NCBI RefSeq assembly: GCF_003202235.1
Contig: NZ_MASU01000005.1
Location: 1,550,001 to 1,614,000 of the forward strand
Source of the DNA: Prauserella flavalba
GTDB lineage: Bacteria > Actinomycetota > Actinomycetes > Mycobacteriales > Pseudonocardiaceae
Length of the DNA stretch: 64,000 nucleotides
Direction of reading: 5' to 3'
In this document: piece by piece, positions 25,968 through 35,090 of the stretch
Layout: each line of letters starts with the position of its first letter
Position numbering within the stretch: the stretch's first letter is position 1
Notes under the pieces: generated by a model
Seen by the model: the letters and a program-made list of their open reading frames with translations, nothing else
Database searches by the model: none
What the model was told of the DNA's origin: nothing
Translations under genes and position numbers: made by a program

Positions 25968-27239
25968 GTGTACGTAACACGCCGTGCGCAAGCCCTGTCC
26001 TGTGCCGCCTTCGCGCTCGCGGCGGTGACCGCCGTGCCCGCGCCCGCGTTCGCGCAGCAGTGCCTGCCCGCGGGCGGGCAGATCACCCCGGTGCCGTGGG
26101 CACAGGACCTGCTTGCCCCGGACCTCGCCTGGCAGGCCGGCACCGGCGAGGGCCAGCGCGTGGCCGTGATCTCCACCGGCGTCGGCGACTCGCCGTTCCT
26201 GTCCGGCCGGGTCGCCGGCAGCATCGACCTCGCGCCCGCCGACGCGTACGGCGGCACCAGCGGCACCGCCGACTGCCTCGGCACCGGCACCGGCGCGGCA
26301 GGCATCGTCGCGGGCGCCGAGCTGCCGGGCACCGGGTTCCACGGCGTCGCACCGGACGCGCGGATCCTCTCCGCCAAGGTCGTGGGCGACCGCTACCCCA
26401 CGGGGTCCCAGCCCGCGGACGCGGTCGCCCCGGACACGATCGCCGACGCCATCGACTGGGCCGCCGAACAGGATGCCTCGGTGATCGCGGTCGCCGCAGT
26501 GTCCTATCGCGACAGTGAGCGGCTGCGCGACGCGGTCCGCCGCGCCCTCGCGGGCGACGCCCTCGTGGTGGCGGCCGTCGGCGACGCGAGCCGCGACGAT
26601 CCCCCCGGCACGACGCCCTATCCGGCCGCCCACCCCGGCGTGCTCGGAGTCGGGGCGATCACGCGGACCACCGAGATCGCCGGGTTCTCCCGGCGCGGCG
26701 AGGTCGACCTGGTCGCGCCGGGAGAGGACGTGGTGGCGCCGCACCCCGGCGGCGGCCTCGGCACGGCGGCGGGCACCGCCTACGCCACCGCCTACGTCGC
26801 GGGCACGGCCGCGCTCGTCCGCGCCTACCGGCCCCGGCTGTCCACTGAGGACGTGGCCAGCCGGCTGCTCGCCACCGCGACCCCGGCGAGCGAGGGCACC
26901 GGTAGCGCGGCCTACGGGCACGGCATCGTCAACCCGCATCAGGCCGTACTCGCCGGGACGGCTGCCGGGGCGCCCGTCGCGCTGCCGCCCATGACCACCG
27001 AGGCCGTGACCGCCGAGGAGCTCGCCAGGCAGCGCGAGACGGACCGCAGCACCACGCTGGCATCGGGGCTCGCCGCTGCCGGTGCCGCGCTGGCGGCACT
27101 GCTCGCGGCCGTGGCGGTGTTCGGCCCGAGGGGGCGGCGCCGCCGGTGGCGCACCGGCCGCGCGCCCAGCCCCCCGGCGCACCGGGAGCCGGAGTCGCCC
27201 GGGCCGCTGGGCGGCCTGTTCGGCGACCGCGGGCGCTGA
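25968..27239 (+). CDS. mycP: Mycosin (MycP) homologue, subtilase fold with replaced catalytic residues
   Basis: 423 residues from GTG 25968. It has the complete mycosin layout: signal peptide (about 1-30), PWAQ motif, subtilase domain, and a C-terminal membrane helix (about 364-383) followed by an Arg-rich tail. The catalytic signature positions are all changed: V-A-V-I-S69-T-G-V has Ser for Asp, C-L-G-T106-G-T has Thr for His, G-T-A271-Y-A has Ala for Ser, and A-V-G-D206 has Asp for the oxyanion-hole Asn. The frame is open and otherwise well kept, so this looks like a pseudoprotease rather than a decayed gene. Mycosins are known to stabilise ESX membrane complexes independently of proteolysis, so a purely structural role fits. 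Confidence 0.92.
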   Translation: MYVTRRAQALSCAAFALAAVTAVPAPAFAQQCLPAGGQITPVPWAQDLLAPDLAWQAGTGEGQRVAVISTGVGDSPFLSGRVAGSIDLAPADAYGGTSGTADCLGTGTGAAGIVAGAELPGTGFHGVAPDARILSAKVVGDRYPTGSQPADAVAPDTIADAIDWAAEQDASVIAVAAVSYRDSERLRDAVRRALAGDALVVAAVGDASRDDPPGTTPYPAAHPGVLGVGAITRTTEIAGFSRRGEVDLVAPGEDVVAPHPGGGLGTAAGTAYATAYVAGTAALVRAYRPRLSTEDVASRLLATATPASEGTGSAAYGHGIVNPHQAVLAGTAAGAPVALPPMTTEAVTAEELARQRETDRSTTLASGLAAAGAALAALLAAVAVFGPRGRRRRWRTGRAPSPPAHREPESPGPLGGLFGDRGR

Positions 27240-27282
27240 CCCGGCGGCCCGGACCGCGTTTCTCGGCCTGATCGCGGAAAGC

Positions 27283-27316
27283 CCCGCGGAGCCGACCCCT
27301 GGACCGGCTCCGCGGG
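27283..27316. terminator. Hairpin between convergent mycP and WXG100 gene
   Basis: Perfect 12-bp inverted repeat (27283-27294 with 27305-27316) around a 10-base loop, between the stop of mycP at 27239 and the stop of the minus-strand WXG100 gene at 27323. There is no T-tract, as is usual in high-G+C actinobacteria. It probably serves both strands. Confidence 0.75.
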
Positions 27317-27322
27317 ACCCGC

Positions 27323-27616
27323 TCAGCCGAACAGGCCCGCGCACCGGTTGTCGATGCCGAGCATGTCCGTGCCCGCCTGCTGCGTCGCGCAGCCGCTCTG
27401 GCGTTCCTTTTCCGCGAACTCGTCGAGCAGGGTGTTGCACTTCGTCTGCGCCGTCGCGTACATCTCCGACGCGCCACCCTGCCAGTCCTCACCGCACGTC
27501 TGCCGCATCTTCACGCCGAGCTCGGCCACGGCGGCCTTGCACTGCGCGGCGGCGTTGATCAGCAGCGCGCCGGTCTCGTCGATACTGCCGAACTCGTACC
27601 TGATCTGTTCTGCCAT
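27323..27616 (-). CDS. WXG100 (ESAT-6-like) protein with five cysteines
   Basis: 97 residues, the family size, with the W-Q-G turn in the middle (D-W-Q-G-G) separating two helices. WXG100 proteins are secreted as helical-hairpin dimers through ESX machines. The start is ATG 27616 with AGGAGG nine bases upstream. Five Cys residues (near 26, 41, 60, 76 and 92) are unusual for this family, which is normally almost free of Cys, and suggest disulfides outside the cell or between subunits. The gene just upstream codes a second WXG100 protein, the expected pair partner. Confidence 0.93.
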   Translation of the reverse strand: MAEQIRYEFGSIDETGALLINAAAQCKAAVAELGVKMRQTCGEDWQGGASEMYATAQTKCNTLLDEFAEKERQSGCATQQAGTDMLGIDNRCAGLFG

Positions 27617-27645
27617 CGGGGTTTTCCTCCTTCGTCAGAGTCGCG

Positions 27646-27975
27646 TCACAGCCGGGAGAAGTGCATCCCGCCGCCACCGCTGAAGTCGATGCCGCGCGCC
27701 GCCGTGGCGCTGTCCTCGTCGCCACGCGTGACTTCCTGCCGGGTCTGCGTCACGCCTGCCCTGAGCTGCTGCAGCACGGTGCGCAGCTGCGTGACCGTCT
27801 CGTGCGCGGTGGTCTGCTGCTGGGAGAACGCGGTGTAGCCCTCGCCCTTCCAGCCGCCGGACACGGCGGCCACCTGGCTCATGACGCCGTTCATGATCCC
27901 CTGGATCTTCGCGTTCGTGTCGTCGATGTGGTTCTCCAGCGCGAGCACCTGCGCCTCGGTCAAGTTGAGAGTCAA
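27646..27975 (-). CDS. WXG100 (CFP-10-like) protein
   Basis: 109 residues, with a W-K-G-E-G turn at the centre of two helices and a Gly-rich tail. The start must be TTG 27975: the next in-frame codons upstream include a TGA, and the first internal Met lies past the first helix. GGGGTGA upstream of the TTG can act as the ribosome-binding site. It lies 29 bases upstream of the Cys-rich WXG100 gene, as in esxB-esxA pairs. The pair is placed downstream of eccB/eccD and convergent with mycP, which argues that both are substrates or co-factors of this ESX system. Confidence 0.92.
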   Translation of the reverse strand: MTLNLTEAQVLALENHIDDTNAKIQGIMNGVMSQVAAVSGGWKGEGYTAFSQQQTTAHETVTQLRTVLQQLRAGVTQTRQEVTRGDEDSATAARGIDFSGGGGMHFSRL

Positions 27976-28112
27976 CGCGTGTCACCCCATGTGTCGTCCT
28001 GACTGTCCACGGCAAGCTTGCTGGCGGCCGCTGGCAGGCCACCGACACCCTGGACTGGCGGGCACGGCAGCGGAACCGCAGGTCGAGGGGGTACGGGAGC
28101 ACCTGCCGGGAG

Positions 28113-28139
28113 CGGTACGGGTGCACTACGGCCGTACCG
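28113..28139. terminator. Possible hairpin at the end of eccB
   Basis: 8-bp inverted repeat (28113-28120 with 28132-28139) overlapping the last codons and stop of eccB. The stem is short and partly coding, so it is a weak candidate. The rest of the 150-base gap (27976-28125) shows no other clear signal. Confidence 0.3.
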
Positions 28140-29544
28140 GCACCGCGGGCCTCAGCGCCGCCTCGGGCGAGAGCGTTGGCCCTTCGGGGATGCGCTGCAC
28201 CAGCGCCGCGGGCAGGTCCACCAGCGAGGCCGGGTCGTAGCCGAGCGCGGCCAGCACCTCCTCCGACGGGACCGGGTAGCGCAGTCCGGTGTCGGTGACG
28301 AGGTTGATCGCGCCCGCCTCGGCGCGGCTGGAGGGCAGTGCCCGCACCACCGCGACCCCGCCCGGCGGCACCAGGACCCGGTCGGCAAGCCGGGTGCCCG
28401 CGCCGGATTCCACTGTGGTCCGGATGCCCTGCGTGAGGCCGGCCGCGTCGCCGCCGATCGTCACGCGCGGCGCCGTGCGTGCGTCGACCGTCTCGGCGCA
28501 CAGCGGCGCCTCCCCGTCCGAGGGCACCGGCACGAGCGGCGGCGGCACGGCGGGCGGTGCGGGCTCCCCCGTGGCCTGAGCCAGCGCGTCGCTCGACGGC
28601 AGGGAGTTCGCGACCGCGGTGGGGATCTCGGCCGGTTCCACGGCGTACTGCCCGCGCACGATGCGGGTCTGCAGCTCGGTGAGCGCGGCGAGCCCGTCGT
28701 CCAGTACGAGATAGTGCTGCCGTCCACCACCGACGGGGTGGTACACGAGGTCGCCGATGGTGAATCCGCCGGCGGCCGGCGACGGGGAACCCAGGCCCTG
28801 CACCGGTACCGGCCCGATGTCCTGCCCGGACGGCAGCCCGTTGAGCCACGCACCACCCACGTCGAGCACCGGCTGCCCTGCGCCGTACAGGGATCGCACG
28901 ACGCTGTCCGGCCGTTCCCCCACGATCCGGTATCGCTGGTCGTGCCACACCAGGTACGGCGTGCCGTCGTCGGCGTCCCGCACGAGCGCTGCCCGCTCGC
29001 CGAGCGGCGAGCCCGCGGGTGCGGACTCGCCGACCCGCAGCGCGGTGGTGGTCGCCGGTGCCCCGGACGGGTCCCGCACTGGCACGCTGCACATCGTCCA
29101 CGGCGTGCCGGTCAGGCGGCCCGCGGGCGGCAGCGAGTCCGGCGCGCCGGGTATGCCGACGGTCGGCTCCCTCGGGATCCCCGCGAGGCTGCTGCCCGCG
29201 ACCCGGTGCGGCTCCGCGCCGGGCTGCCCGGCCAGCAGGCGGGCCGAGGCATAGTTGAGCACCGGGCGCAACGTGCCGTCGACGTAGACGTACCGCGTCC
29301 CGGTCTCGCGTTCGATGACGATGGAGCCGTTCTCGCGCCAGCCGTCGCCGCCCACCCCGGTGAGCGCGCCGACCACGCCGAAACCGGCGGCCACGAGCAC
29401 GGAGATCATCACGCCCCCGAAGACCGCGCCGACGCCCCTGCGCAGCGGGGTCTGCTCGGGATCGGTCTCGCGCACCATGATCGAGGAGACGACGCGTTGC
29501 ACCAGGAACTGGTACGAGTGCAGCTGGTCCCGCCGTGACGGCAT
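28126..29544 (-). CDS. eccB: Type VII secretion core protein EccB
   Basis: 472 residues. The N-terminus has the family-typical start with a Q-F-L-V-Q-R-V-V element, then one membrane helix at about 43-62, then a large extracytoplasmic part. Two Cys residues, in T-M-C-S-V and L-C-A-E-T, match the conserved disulfide pair of EccB. EccB is known to sit on the outer face of the ESX membrane complex and to contact the mycosin. It follows eccD with a single base between the eccD stop and its ATG, so the two are translationally coupled. The length is close to the usual 470-500. Confidence 0.95.
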   Translation of the reverse strand: MPSRRDQLHSYQFLVQRVVSSIMVRETDPEQTPLRRGVGAVFGGVMISVLVAAGFGVVGALTGVGGDGWRENGSIVIERETGTRYVYVDGTLRPVLNYASARLLAGQPGAEPHRVAGSSLAGIPREPTVGIPGAPDSLPPAGRLTGTPWTMCSVPVRDPSGAPATTTALRVGESAPAGSPLGERAALVRDADDGTPYLVWHDQRYRIVGERPDSVVRSLYGAGQPVLDVGGAWLNGLPSGQDIGPVPVQGLGSPSPAAGGFTIGDLVYHPVGGGRQHYLVLDDGLAALTELQTRIVRGQYAVEPAEIPTAVANSLPSSDALAQATGEPAPPAVPPPLVPVPSDGEAPLCAETVDARTAPRVTIGGDAAGLTQGIRTTVESGAGTRLADRVLVPPGGVAVVRALPSSRAEAGAINLVTDTGLRYPVPSEEVLAALGYDPASLVDLPAALVQRIPEGPTLSPEAALRPAVPVRP

Positions 29545-29545
29545 G

Positions 29546-30946
29546 TCAGCCGATCCCCGCCATCAGCCCCTGCACGAGGGTGAACAGGCCGGTGAGGTAA
29601 CACGTCAGCGGCACCAGTGCCAGGATCGCCACCACGTCGACCACATCGGCGATCCGGCCGAGGTAGGGCGAGGGGTTGCGGTGGCTGTAGGTCAGCCCCG
29701 CGACGGCGACGAGGCCCGCGATCGCGAGTAACAGCACCAGGAACAGCAGGCGGCCGGTGTTGGTCTGGGCCATCGCGACGACGCCGCCCAGCAGCAGCGC
29801 GGCGGCCACCGCACCGGCGGTGAGCAGCGGCACCCGCTGGCGGCCCACCGCGAACAGCCGCGCGCGCAGCAGCAGCGCCACCGCCACCGTGCCCAGCAGG
29901 ATCAGGTTCGCCGTGCCCCCGGACACGGCCAGCACGGCCGAGGAGACCACACTCGCCACGGCGAGCCCGGACAGCAGGCCGGACAGCATCTCGTCCGTGC
30001 GCACCGCCGCGGCGAACACGCCGGACGACGGCGGCACCGGCTCGTCGCTGAACAGCTCCGCCGAGCTCTGTGGCAGCGCGGGCATCGGCAGTCTGCCGAG
30101 GCGGATGGCGAGCACCGGATAGCCCGGCAGCAGCCCGATCCCCACCGTCAGCACCACGGCCGCCGACCCGGCAGCGCCGAGCGGCCCCGCCAGCAGCGCG
30201 CCGAGCAGGCCCAGCAGCCCGGCGGTGACGGCGGCGGCGAACACGCGCGCCATCGCCGCGACCCCGAGGTGCCCGACGACGCCGAACACGACGACGGTGA
30301 CGGCCGCCAGCGCCAGCTGCGGCGGGCCGAACTCCGCGGGGGTCGCGTGCCGGGGACCGGTGACCAGCCAGCCGCCCGCCAGCGCGTAGAGCAGTCCCGT
30401 GCCCGCGAGTACGGCGCCCGCGCCCGCGTCCGGGACCGCGCGGGCCACCGCCGTCCCCGCGGCGGTCAGCACCACGGCCGCGCCGAGGAACGCGAGCCCG
30501 GGCAGCAGCCACGGCGGCTCGAAGACGAACAGGAACAGCGAGCCCGCCGCCAGCACCACCGCGCAGACGGCGAGCGTACAGCGCCGCGTCGTGTCACCGC
30601 CCCAGCTGAGGCCGTGCCTGCGCGCGCCGCTGGCGATCGTCTCGACGACGTCGTCGTACTCGGGTTCCGGCCAGTCCGCGTGTCCCGGCACCAGGTGCAG
30701 CATCTCGCCGTCGCGGACCTCCTGCGCGCCCAGCGTCCGCCGCGAGTCGACCCTCGTGCCGTCAGGTCTGCGCAGCACCCAGCCGCCGTGCCGCTCCCCG
30801 GCGTCGGGGGCGTCCGCACCGGCGTGCCGCAGGATGTACGGCAGCAGGTCGGCGACGGCGACGTCCTCGGGCAGCGCGACGTCGATCGACCGTTCCGGCG
30901 TCGCGATGGTCACGCGCGCGAGCGCCGTGCCGGAGGCAACTGTCAT
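29546..30946 (-). CDS. eccD: Type VII secretion integral membrane protein EccD
   Basis: 466 residues. A ubiquitin-like cytoplasmic domain occupies about residues 1-90 (TVASGTALARVTIA onward), followed by a run of about eleven hydrophobic helices to the C-terminus, the EccD layout. EccD dimers form the membrane vestibule of ESX machines. ATG 30946 gives the normal N-terminus. An in-frame ATG at 30970 adds eight residues and cannot be excluded, since neither has a clear ribosome-binding site. The gene is divergent from eccC and coupled to eccB downstream. The reading frame continues far upstream, but that part lies antisense to eccC and is not real. Confidence 0.94.
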   Translation of the reverse strand: MTVASGTALARVTIATPERSIDVALPEDVAVADLLPYILRHAGADAPDAGERHGGWVLRRPDGTRVDSRRTLGAQEVRDGEMLHLVPGHADWPEPEYDDVVETIASGARRHGLSWGGDTTRRCTLAVCAVVLAAGSLFLFVFEPPWLLPGLAFLGAAVVLTAAGTAVARAVPDAGAGAVLAGTGLLYALAGGWLVTGPRHATPAEFGPPQLALAAVTVVVFGVVGHLGVAAMARVFAAAVTAGLLGLLGALLAGPLGAAGSAAVVLTVGIGLLPGYPVLAIRLGRLPMPALPQSSAELFSDEPVPPSSGVFAAAVRTDEMLSGLLSGLAVASVVSSAVLAVSGGTANLILLGTVAVALLLRARLFAVGRQRVPLLTAGAVAAALLLGGVVAMAQTNTGRLLFLVLLLAIAGLVAVAGLTYSHRNPSPYLGRIADVVDVVAILALVPLTCYLTGLFTLVQGLMAGIG

Positions 30947-31057
30947 CGAAGGTCCGTTCGTGTGCAGCATGGCGTTGCTTGAATGGTAGGGACGAGAGGC
31001 AAGCGCGACCCCGCGCCGCGCCCGGTCCGTCCACACCAGACGCACGAGGAGTCGATC
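30947..31057. promoter_or_regulatory. Divergent promoter region between eccD and eccC
   Basis: This 111-base gap must hold the promoters for both transcription units. On the minus strand TACCAT (complement of 30983-30988) fits a TAnnnT -10 for eccD. No equally clear -10 is visible for eccC. Confidence 0.4.
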
Positions 31058-34000
31058 TTGGGGACCGTGATCGTCAAGCGGCCGCTGCGCCGTCCGGCAC
31101 CCGAGCTGCCGTCCGGTGACGTGGTGCTGGAGCCGCCGCCGGAGAACCCCGTTCCGTCGGGCCGCGGCTGGGCCAGGATGCTGATGATCCTGCCGATGCT
31201 GGGCATGGCGGGCGGCATGGCCGTGATGATGGGCGCCAGCAGGGGCTTCGGCCCGCTCATGTTCGTCGCGGGCGGGCTCATCGGCATCGGCCTGCTCGGC
31301 ATGGTGGCCTTCCAGGTGTTCAACCAGGCAGGCCAGGGCACCAGCAAGCAGGACATGATCGTGAGCCGCCGCCGCTACATGCGCAGGCTCAGCCAGCTCC
31401 GCGCCCAGGTCCGCGAGACGATCGCCCGCCAGCGCGAGGCCATGCTCTACCGGCACCCGGACCCTGACCGGCTCTGGTCGACGGTACGCAGCGCCCGGCT
31501 GTGGGAGCGCCGCCCCGGCGACTGGGACTTCACCGTGATCCGCATCGGGCTCGGCCAGCAGGAGCTGGCGACCCCGCTCGTACCGCCGGAGACGAAGCCG
31601 ATCGACGAGCTGGAGCCGCTGTGCGCGATGGCGCTGCGCAGGTTCGTCACCACCTACTCGACCGTGCCCGACCTGCCCGTGGCGGTGGCGTTGCGCGGGT
31701 TCTCCCACATCTACGTCACCGGCGACGCCGCCCGCAAGCGTGACTTCGCCAGAGCGCTCGTCGCGCAGCTCGGTGCCTTCCACGCACCCGGCGACGTGCT
31801 GCTGGCCTTCTGCGTGCACCCCGGGGAACGGGAACGCTGGGAGTGGGCCAAGTGGCTGCCGCACGCTCTGCATCCGTCCAAACTGGACGCGGTCGGGCAG
31901 CTGCGGCTGGTGGCCTCCAGTGTGACGGCGCTGGAGGCCATGCTCGACGACGTGCTGGCGAACCGCCCGCGGTTCGACGCGCGCTCGGCTCCCGTCGAGG
32001 GCGCCGCGCACGTCGTCGTGGTGCTGGACGGCGGCGCGAAGGACGGCTCGGAGCACCTGCTCGTGGAGGGCGGCACCGAGGGTGTCACGCTGCTCGACCT
32101 CACCGACGCCCCGCCGAGGATTCTGGACGCCACCACGCTCGTGCTGGAGATCGCCGACGACGGCACGCTCACCAGCCGCACGATGGACGGCTCGGGCACC
32201 GTGGGGCGCGCCGACGCGCTCGCGGAACCGGATGCGCACGCGCTCACCCGCGCGCTTGCGCCGCTGCGGCTGTCGGCGCTGGCCGTCAGCGGGGAGCAGC
32301 CGCTCGCCGGGACGCTGGAGCTCACCGCGCTGCTCGGGCTCGGCGACCCGTACGAGTTCGCCCTGTCGCGGGCGTGGGCGGCGCGGTCCAACCGCGACCG
32401 GCTGCGCGTGGCGATCGGGGTGCAGGCCGACGGCAGGCCGATGGAGCTGGACCTCAAGGAGTCGGCGCAGGACGGCATGGGCCCGCACGGGCTGCTGGTC
32501 GGTGCCACCGGCTCGGGCAAGTCGGAGCTGCTGCGCACGCTCGTGCTGGCGCTCGCCGTCACCCACGATCCCGAGATCCTCAACCTGGTGCTGGTGGACT
32601 TCAAGGGCGGGGCGACGTTCGCCAGCCTCGACCAGCTGCCGCACACCAGCGCCGTGATCACCAACCTCGCCGACGAGCTGCACCTCGTGGACCGCATGCT
32701 CGACGCCATCCAGGGCGAGCTGCTGCGCCGCCAGGAGCTGCTGCGCAAGGCGGGCAACTACGGCTCCCAGCGCGACTACGAGAAGGCCCGCGCCGCCGGA
32801 GCGCCGCTCGAGCCGCTGCCCGCGCTGCTGGTGATCGTCGACGAGTTCTCCGAGCTGCTCACGGCCCGCCCCGACTTCATCGACATGTTCGTCCAGATCG
32901 GACGGGTCGGCCGGTCGCTGGGCGTGCATCTGCTGCTGGCCTCGCAGCGGCTGGAGGAGGGCAAGCTGCGCGGGCTCGACTCGCACCTGTCGTACCGGAT
33001 CGGGCTGCGGACGTTCTCGGCGATGGAGAGCCGCACCGTGCTCGGGTTCCCCGACGCCTACCAGCTGCCGCGCTCCCCCGGCAACGGCTACCTCAAGGCC
33101 GGTACCGACGAGCTCACCCGGTTCCGCGCGGCCTACGTCTCCGGCAGCCACCGGCGCGAGGGCTCCGAGCGCACCGCCGGGGTGAGCGCCACCAGGGCCG
33201 ACCCGGTACAGGACTTCTCGACCCGCTACGCCGTGCCGGTCACCGGCGAGCCCGCCGAGGAGGTGGCGGCCGAGACCGAGCCGGAGGGCGGCGAGACGTT
33301 GCTCGACGTGCTCGTCGAGCGCATGCGCGGCCAGGGCAGGGCGGCCCACCAGGTGTGGCTGCCGCCGCTGGCCGAACCGCCGACGCTCGACCAGCTGCTG
33401 GCGCCGCTCGTGCACCACCCGGAACGGGGACTCACCACCGAGCTCGCCGGGGAGCACGGCGCGCTGCGGGCCGTCGCCGGGATCATCGACATGCCGTTCG
33501 AGCAGAAACGCGAGACCTACCGGCTCGATCTGGCGGGCGCGGGCGGCAACGTGGTCGTCGTCGGCGGACCGCGCAGTGGCAAGACCACCGCGGTGCGCAC
33601 GATCCTCGGCAGCCTCGCGCTCACCCACACCCCCGCCGAGGTCCAGTTCTTCTGCCTCGACTTCGGTGGCGGCGGGCTCACCGCGCTGCGCGAGCTCGCC
33701 CACGTCGGCGGCACGGCGACCCGCCGCGACACCGACCAGGTCCGGCGCAGCGTCGCCGAGGCGCACAACCTGCTGCTGGAGCGGGAACAGCGGTTCGCCG
33801 AACACGGGATCGACGGCATGGCCACCTACCGGCGGCTGCTGCGCTCGGGCAGGTTCGCCGAGGACCCGTTCGGCGACCTGTTCCTCGTCGTCGACGGCTG
33901 GACGACGCTGCGCACCGAGTTCGAGGACCTCGAGCCGGTGGTCGGCGAGCTGGTGAACCGCGGCCTCGGCTTCGGAGTGCACGTGATCGCGACGTGCAAC

Positions 34001-35032
34001 CGCTGGATGGACCTGCGCATGAACACCAAGGACATGTTCGGCACCAGGCTCGAACTGCGGCTGGGCGACCCCGCCGACTCCGCGGTCAACCGGCGCAAGG
34101 CGGCCACCGTGCCGGAACAGACGCCGGGCAGGGGGCTCACCCCGGACGGCATGCACTTCCTCGCCGCGGTGCCCAGAGTGGACGGACGCTCGACGGACGC
34201 GGAGCTCACCGAGGGCGTGAGCCATTTCGTCGGCGCCGTGAGCGACGCCGCGCCCGGTCCCGCCGCCCCGCGCGTGCGGCTGTTGCCCTCGCTGCTGCCC
34301 TACGCCACGCTGCCCGCTCCCGACGAGCGGGGCATCCCGATCGGGATCGCCGAGAGCGACCTGCGCCCGGTGCGCCTGGACTTCGAGACCGAGCCGCACC
34401 TGCTGCTGCTCGGCGACGTCGAATGCGGCAAGAGCACGTTCCTGCGCGCACTGGCCACCGGGATCATGGCGCGGTACGGACCCGAACAGGCCCAGATCGC
34501 GCTCATCGACTACCGGCGCAGCATGCTCGGGCTGGTCCCCGAGGAGTACCGCATCGGCTACGCCACCAGCCGCGCGACCGTGGAACAGATGGTGGGGCTG
34601 ACGGTGAACGCGATGACGAAACGCCTGCCCGGCGGCGACATCACGCCCGAACAGCTGCGCGACCGCGACTGGTGGAGCGGGCCCGAGCTGTTCGTGCTCG
34701 TCGACGACTACGACCTCGTGGTGCCGCACGCACACGAGAACCCGCTCGCGCCGCTGCTGGAGTTCATGACCCAGGGCCGCGACATCGGCCTGCACCTGGT
34801 GGTCACCCGGCGCACCGGCGGCGCGGCCAGGGCCCTGTTCGACCCGGTGATCGCGCGCATCCGGGACCTCGCCTCGCCCGGCATCCTGATGTCGGGCAGC
34901 AAGGAGGAGGGTCCGCTGCTGGGCAACCTCAAGGCACAGCCGCTGCCCGCGGGCCGCGGCCGCCTGATCACCCGGCGCTCCGGGGCCCGGCTGGTGCAGC
35001 TGGCGCACCTGCCGCCAGGGGTTGCGCCGTGA
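31058..35032 (+). CDS. eccC: Type VII secretion FtsK/SpoIIIE ATPase EccC
   Basis: 1,324 residues as one chain, not split into Ca and Cb. The N-terminus M-G-T-V-I-V-K-R-P is typical of EccC and starts at TTG 31058, with GAGGAG six bases upstream. Two membrane helices follow (about 40-90), then three FtsK-type ATPase domains. Walker A motifs are G-A-T-G-S-G-K-S, G-G-P-R-S-G-K-T and G-D-V-E-C-G-K-S, so all three keep Gly-Lys-Ser/Thr. Walker B strands end in V-I-V-D-E, F-L-V-V-D and V-L-V-D-D. EccC recognises substrates and drives export. It heads a plus-strand operon with two secretion-associated genes. Confidence 0.97.
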   Translation: MGTVIVKRPLRRPAPELPSGDVVLEPPPENPVPSGRGWARMLMILPMLGMAGGMAVMMGASRGFGPLMFVAGGLIGIGLLGMVAFQVFNQAGQGTSKQDMIVSRRRYMRRLSQLRAQVRETIARQREAMLYRHPDPDRLWSTVRSARLWERRPGDWDFTVIRIGLGQQELATPLVPPETKPIDELEPLCAMALRRFVTTYSTVPDLPVAVALRGFSHIYVTGDAARKRDFARALVAQLGAFHAPGDVLLAFCVHPGERERWEWAKWLPHALHPSKLDAVGQLRLVASSVTALEAMLDDVLANRPRFDARSAPVEGAAHVVVVLDGGAKDGSEHLLVEGGTEGVTLLDLTDAPPRILDATTLVLEIADDGTLTSRTMDGSGTVGRADALAEPDAHALTRALAPLRLSALAVSGEQPLAGTLELTALLGLGDPYEFALSRAWAARSNRDRLRVAIGVQADGRPMELDLKESAQDGMGPHGLLVGATGSGKSELLRTLVLALAVTHDPEILNLVLVDFKGGATFASLDQLPHTSAVITNLADELHLVDRMLDAIQGELLRRQELLRKAGNYGSQRDYEKARAAGAPLEPLPALLVIVDEFSELLTARPDFIDMFVQIGRVGRSLGVHLLLASQRLEEGKLRGLDSHLSYRIGLRTFSAMESRTVLGFPDAYQLPRSPGNGYLKAGTDELTRFRAAYVSGSHRREGSERTAGVSATRADPVQDFSTRYAVPVTGEPAEEVAAETEPEGGETLLDVLVERMRGQGRAAHQVWLPPLAEPPTLDQLLAPLVHHPERGLTTELAGEHGALRAVAGIIDMPFEQKRETYRLDLAGAGGNVVVVGGPRSGKTTAVRTILGSLALTHTPAEVQFFCLDFGGGGLTALRELAHVGGTATRRDTDQVRRSVAEAHNLLLEREQRFAEHGIDGMATYRRLLRSGRFAEDPFGDLFLVVDGWTTLRTEFEDLEPVVGELVNRGLGFGVHVIATCNRWMDLRMNTKDMFGTRLELRLGDPADSAVNRRKAATVPEQTPGRGLTPDGMHFLAAVPRVDGRSTDAELTEGVSHFVGAVSDAAPGPAAPRVRLLPSLLPYATLPAPDERGIPIGIAESDLRPVRLDFETEPHLLLLGDVECGKSTFLRALATGIMARYGPEQAQIALIDYRRSMLGLVPEEYRIGYATSRATVEQMVGLTVNAMTKRLPGGDITPEQLRDRDWWSGPELFVLVDDYDLVVPHAHENPLAPLLEFMTQGRDIGLHLVVTRRTGGAARALFDPVIARIRDLASPGILMSGSKEEGPLLGNLKAQPLPAGRGRLITRRSGARLVQLAHLPPGVAP

Positions 35033-35090
35033 GGGTTGACTTCACCGGGACAGCACTCGTCCCCGTCCACGGCGGCATCCGGAGGCACCC

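Noticed and set aside
25968-27239. Calling the mycosin a pseudogene
   Set aside because: The frame, signal peptide, fold motifs and membrane anchor are intact. Only the catalytic positions changed, which fits selection for a structural role.
29546-35008. Long minus-strand frame of 1,820 codons
   Set aside because: Only its last 466 codons are eccD. The rest is antisense to eccC, which has full ATPase motifs.
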